Shown here: positions 60,047-64,000 of the stretch, in pieces | Numbering within the stretch: position 1 is the first letter of the stretch | Layout: each line of letters opens with the position of its first letter | Source of the DNA: Mercurialis annua | Taxonomy: Eukaryota; Streptophyta; Magnoliopsida; Malpighiales; Euphorbiaceae | Assembly (NCBI RefSeq): GCF_937616625.2 | Contig: NC_065571.1 | Location: forward strand, 1,862,501-1,926,500 | DNA length: 64,000 bases | Direction: 5' to 3' | The notes under the pieces: model-generated | Told to the model about the DNA's origin: nothing | Database searches by the model: none | Seen by the model: the letters and a program-made list of their open reading frames with translations, nothing else | Position numbers and translations under genes: made by a program

Positions 60047-60208
60047 GAATAATTATACAACGCAACGTGCAACAAACCAATGAGGCGTTAGTCATGTGCA
60101 AATATTTAATGATAAAAAAATAAACAATAAATAAAGATTCTCTATCGCAAATGTTTATTGGCTTGTTGTAAAAATGATGTGACACATCCGTTATGTGGGA
60201 TAAACACT
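60047..60208. mobile_element. Mutator-like MITE, family X copy 2
   Basis: CCCGAAGTAG flanks both sides (60037-60046 and 60209-60218). The right arm (TTGGCTTGTTGTAAAAATGA, then TGTGACACATCCGTTATGTG) matches the left arm of the element at 29553. The left arm is shortened (ACGCAACGTGCAACAAACCA), apparently by a small deletion. Confidence 0.78.
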
Positions 60209-60344
60209 CCCGAAGTAGAGCACCCAATGAGCTAGAGTCGCCCATTTATATTTTTAACAGACAAGAATTTAAACACGAGTCTTTCACTCGATTTTGAATA
60301 TAAATATTAAACTGCTTTTTTTTTTTTTAGAATTTATCAGGTTT

Positions 60345-60600
60345 AATTTCATATATTTTAAAATTTGATACCGTGTACCTTCAAAGATTTGTATGCCCAT
60401 TTTAAAAAGATATTTACCATATCCATTACTTAAATGCATGATATAATATGACAAGGACTTTTAAAGTAAGAATTAGCACCTCAACTTTTATAAAATAAAT
60501 CATTGTATCGACTCACTATCTTTTAAGAAACTAGTTTGACCGGTCGATTCAACCAATTTGACTATAAACCCGACGTCAGCCAGTTTGATTCTTCCCTCAA
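60345..60600 (+). repeat. Downstream copy of the segmental duplication (partner 53950-54245)
   Basis: Colinear word matches with 53950-54245. The two transposons that follow the upstream copy (54257-55464) are absent here, so they inserted after the duplication or were never copied. Confidence 0.65.
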
Positions 60601-60690
60601 AATCATAAGTTTAGTTCAATTGCATTGAACCAAAAATTGTACGAAACGATTAACCATTGAACCGGTTGAACTGTAAAAACAAACCATTTT

Positions 60691-60814
60691 ACTTCATAAT
60701 TAGCATAACTTCAATTGCACAAATTATTAGTGACCAAGGGCTGCTTATCCAGAAATGAAACATTACTACTACACTGCAAATCCCTAAATAATGATCTTGG
60801 TACCCATAATGATA
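60691..60814 (+). pseudogene. SPH: Fragment of an SPH-7-like gene
   Basis: ACTTCATAATTAGCATAACT, then TTCAATTGCACAAAT, match the signal-peptide part of SPH-7. After an internal deletion, GTGACCAAGGGCTGCTTATC and GAAACATTACTACTACACTG match its middle. The match ends at GATCTTGGTACCCATAAT. There is no start codon and the remaining two thirds are missing. Confidence 0.8.
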
Positions 60815-60995
60815 CTATATAGAAAAAATTGTATAACTGATGTTTTAATTTTTTTGATTTTTACAGTATCTACTTTTATATTTTTTTTAATTAGTGGTTC
60901 TTCAAATTAATGTTTCAATTTTAAAAAATGTATATGTACTTCTAACCTTTTTTTTATCACTGATGTGATAAAAAGAAAAATAAGAGCCTATTTAA

Positions 60996-61270
60996 GGGTA
61001 AAGGTGCAAAAATGACCCTAATATATAGTTCGTGTCTCTTATAACTTATAAGCAATTCATGTGTTTCAGATTTCGAAAATGACCCTACATCTCGAGAACG
61101 CATCAAAAGACAAAAAAAAAACTCAATTCCGTTAACATTTCTATTTAACGTCTAATTTTTGAATTTTTCATGCATTTTCAAACCGTGAAGGTCATTTTTG
61201 AGATCAAAAATACATGAGTGCCTACAAGAGACATGGGTTATACATCAGGACCATTTTTGCACCTTCTCCC
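60996..61270. mobile_element. Foldback MITE-like element
   Basis: GGGTAAAGGTGCAAAAATGA at the left and CATTTTTGCACCTTCTCCC at the right are inverted. Flanks share TATTTAA on both sides, a partial target-site duplication. Confidence 0.65.
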
Positions 61271-61871
61271 TTTATTTAAATTTCATTATCATATTAAGAA
61301 AAAAATATATACAGATGATATACTTGCCTATGTAGAATGAATGACAAATCATTACAGCAAATATGTTTTATCTTTATCAATACCCCATGATCAAAAAATG
61401 ACTAAAAACACTTGTTTGATGTATTCTTAAAAACTCAAACCGCCAATTTCAAAGATCAACAAGTTCAGAAAATAAAATAAGATATTCATAAAAGACTAAA
61501 TGTTCAGACAACTATTGTATATTTTTTTCCTAAAAAATAAACATACAATTGTTCAAATGAACTCTGCAAGTTTGTCATAAGGGTCATTATATCATAACTC
61601 ATTAACAAATGAGTCCCTAACTCCAACAGCATCAAATTGCAACAACAAAAAAGGATATTAGTGCAATTTTCAGGTAATGTAAAGAAATGGGTGAGGAAAA
61701 TAAAAAAGAATTTCTCTTCAAGTATTCCACTGCATGTAAAGAGTTCATCAGCTATTTTTTTTATTTATTTAATGAGGAAGAAAACAACACAAAGTTGCAA
61801 TAAAACTTAGATGAAGAGAAGCACAAGAAGACTCTTGACAATGAAATGCGCACACCAACATAATAAGAGTA

Positions 61872-64000
61872 TCACCAGACTTCTGGGCGCAGCTCACCGC
61901 TTGCCGGGGGCATCCATTTCCCAGAATTGTAGACATTCTCGCCAACTTTCCAGCCCGGCACGTCCTTCATTATATCTGCCTCGTACTCAAGATACTTCTT
62001 CCACTCTTTGACGAACCTGGGGAAATAGAAATAAAGCATCAGCACTAATATATATGCGTTGAATACACAAATAGGTAATTGTTAGGTGTGGCAAAGGAAA
62101 AAAATACCTTTCATCTTCTTCAGCTTGCAGAACCGGTAATATTGCTCTACGGGCAGCATACTTCTCTTCCTTAAGTGCTCTGCAGAATGCAAATAATTTG
62201 TGCAATAAAATAAAGAGTTTTTGTTGTTTGCAAATACAAGAGTCAGAAAACCATAGCATTAAGCTGGTATCAATTACATGCCCCTTAACCAAACTATACA
62301 CTACAAGATGTTACAATGCATAACAAAACCACTCTGCCATGACCTGAAAGTTGACTTTTCTACAGAGCTAAAATTTGAAAAAAGATTCCTCAAAAAAAAA
62401 AAAAAAAAATTGAAAAAAGAAAAAGAAAAGACTATCTATGCTTTTTATAGACCTTATCAAAAGGTTTTTACTAAATAATATTGGAGGTTGCGTAAATAAA
62501 AAAGACATTATGTTATGTAGAGCCTTTTTGCCAAGGATTAAACAGTCCTGTTCTTAATATTATATCTCAAATCTCTTCTTTCGTCTTTAATTGGCGAGAC
62601 AGTATAAATTTAGAATAAGTGTATACGACCTTGATCCCTGTAGTTACATTCAAATTCTGAACTAGATAATCTCAACTTCACACAAAAATACCTAGGAGGC
62701 TAGGAACTATGACCGAGATGGCCAATAAATCATCTCTGGCCTAGGAAAAAGAAAAAACGAGTGAATCTTACATAAGAATGACAATAATTAGTGAGCATAA
62801 AATCTCTTTACTGGACTATTAATTTGAAAGTCCAATCAGTAAATAAGTCTGCAATTTTAGGAATGAAGGATGAGAGTTGCACTAGCTCAACACTTATTTG
62901 TTCTAGGTAAGGCAAGATATATAGCTAATTAAAGCAAATACGGTCTCTCAAATAATGCAGTGCAGCATGCAATCACTCGGTAGGTTGCCAACAATTGTGC
63001 CTACAAGTATAAACAAAAACATTAAGTCATAATAATAAGCTCACTCTACCAAATTTACCTATTATACTACCATTACCATATGATAGGCTAATTTACAAGC
63101 TACAATACATTTCAAGGTGAGATTAGAACTTGCTATGCAATGCTGCCAGGCTTTGATACATGCATTGGTTCCACAAGTTTCTCATCAGGTATGGTCACTT
63201 AGAATGAGCAGCTCCTGTGCATTATATCTTTGTGGAGTGGCTTGTGGAAGGCTTGATTTGTTCTATGAAACTGAGTTTGAGGATCCATGGTATAATAAAC
63301 TTCTCATCTAATGTTAACAAAATTAAGTGCTATATAATACTGATATGATATTTCTCTTGCTCAGGGATATAGCATCTAGCGTGATAATTGTAAAAGTTAG
63401 AGGACTTGTTTTTGACCCGTAAGTGATAAATTTGACAATAAAATCTTGTAACTATACTTTCTTTGATAACCTATGATGCACGGAAACTTCTCAATTCTTA
63501 TGTTTCACCATTTCGTTTCACTTTTCAAAAACGCACTCTAAATCAATCTAAGTTCATCCATCTTGATCTTTCATAATTCCCCTCCCATAAGTAGCTATTT
63601 TTCTATAAGGAACATCAATTAACATTCTCATCATAGTTTGACCACAAAGTTGAGTGTTTCTTGATGACCCCACATAAATAAACCCAACATTCTCATCAAA
63701 GCTAACACCGCTAGATAACAACTTAAAAGCATTCCTCAAGCGGCCAATTTCATAACTTCATAAATCAATAAAACCTAAAAAAAAGGCTTTCCTCTATAGC
63801 TTTCAGTTCGCCATTTCGTGTATCCGCATCAACTACAGCATATAAATCTCCAAATAAACGTAACTAAATAGCCCCAGTCTCGACAGGAAAGCCAAATTAA
63901 CAAAACAGTAAACCAATATGCCAGCATTCAATACCAAAATCAAACTTCAAAAATAAAAACCTCTATAAATTTACACCAAATTGACCATCCAAACACCATA
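61872..64000 (-). CDS. NDUFA13: NADH dehydrogenase 1 alpha subcomplex subunit 13 (GRIM-19), 3' part only
   Basis: Accessory subunit of mitochondrial complex I. Two 3' exons are clear: 62179-62108 codes [20 protein letters not shown] followed by EDER, and 62016-61872 codes [40 protein letters not shown] and ELRPEVW before TGA. This matches the C-terminal half of plant GRIM-19, whose N-terminal part contains one membrane helix. The 5' exons (family motif GGFAPVRYARR) were not found between 62180 and 64000, so the gene most likely continues beyond the window, with at least 1.8 kb of intron here. The end coordinate is therefore the window edge. A 61-codon minus-strand frame at 63554-63739 was not recognised. 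Confidence 0.88.

Larger units (their letters stand above)
59717..61871. other. Intergenic between HIPP and NDUFA13
   Basis: Contains HIPP 3' flank, MITE family X copy 2, the partial segmental duplicate with an SPH-7 fragment, and another foldback element. No other gene seen. Confidence 0.5.

Noticed and set aside
33135..60814. SPH genes as a complete self-incompatibility locus
   Set aside because: Only S1-like secreted proteins are seen; no pollen-side receptor candidate lies in the window, and most family members have no proven role in self-incompatibility.
63554..63739. 61-codon minus-strand frame near the right end
   Set aside because: No recognised family, no splice context; lies in what is probably an NDUFA13 intron.

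Overview
The window is nuclear DNA of a flowering plant, almost certainly a eudicot. Genes have many short GT-AG exons in AT-rich non-coding sequence. The protein set (7-hydroxymethyl chlorophyll a reductase, BLISTER, tau glutathione transferases, S1-type self-incompatibility homologues, an isoprenylated heavy-metal protein) is plant-specific, and LINEs, tRNA-derived SINEs and many small inverted-repeat transposons fill the gaps. The species cannot be fixed from sequence alone. Exon positions were read by eye from splice sites and known protein families; no alignment was run.

Left part (1-16.6 kb): two long minus-strand housekeeping genes. HCAR (19 exons, 462 codons before the stop) is the ferredoxin-dependent chlorophyll-cycle reductase. 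BLISTER (13 exons, 770 codons before the stop) is a coiled-coil partner of Polycomb proteins. Middle part (16.6-31.2 kb): two minus-strand tau glutathione transferase genes sharing one phase-0 intron after codon 104, separated by a 5'-truncated LINE with two nonsense codons. A plus-strand four-exon F-box gene follows, with two small transposons in its first intron.

Right-centre (33.1-60.8 kb): a cluster of small, intronless, secreted self-incompatibility-protein homologues (S1/SPH family, PF05938). Seven have intact reading frames, one is broken by a frameshift and has lost its 3' end, and one is a decayed fragment. They form three subgroups: a 148-150-residue group at 33-42 kb with a shared promoter block, a 172-173-residue pair at 44.5 and 57.4 kb with shared promoter and 3' UTR, and a divergent gene at 55.7 kb with its partial duplicate at 60.3-60.8 kb. 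A LINE with an uninterrupted 1285-codon frame, a 195-bp tandem array, a (TA)44 tract and many transposons lie among them.

Right end (58.8-64 kb): a three-exon HIPP metallochaperone-like gene, then the last two exons of the mitochondrial complex I subunit NDUFA13/GRIM-19, which continues past the window edge. The genes do not form one pathway. The main biological unit is the tandem SPH family, and the main structural story is repeated transposon insertion whose relative order can partly be read from target-site duplications and duplicated segments.
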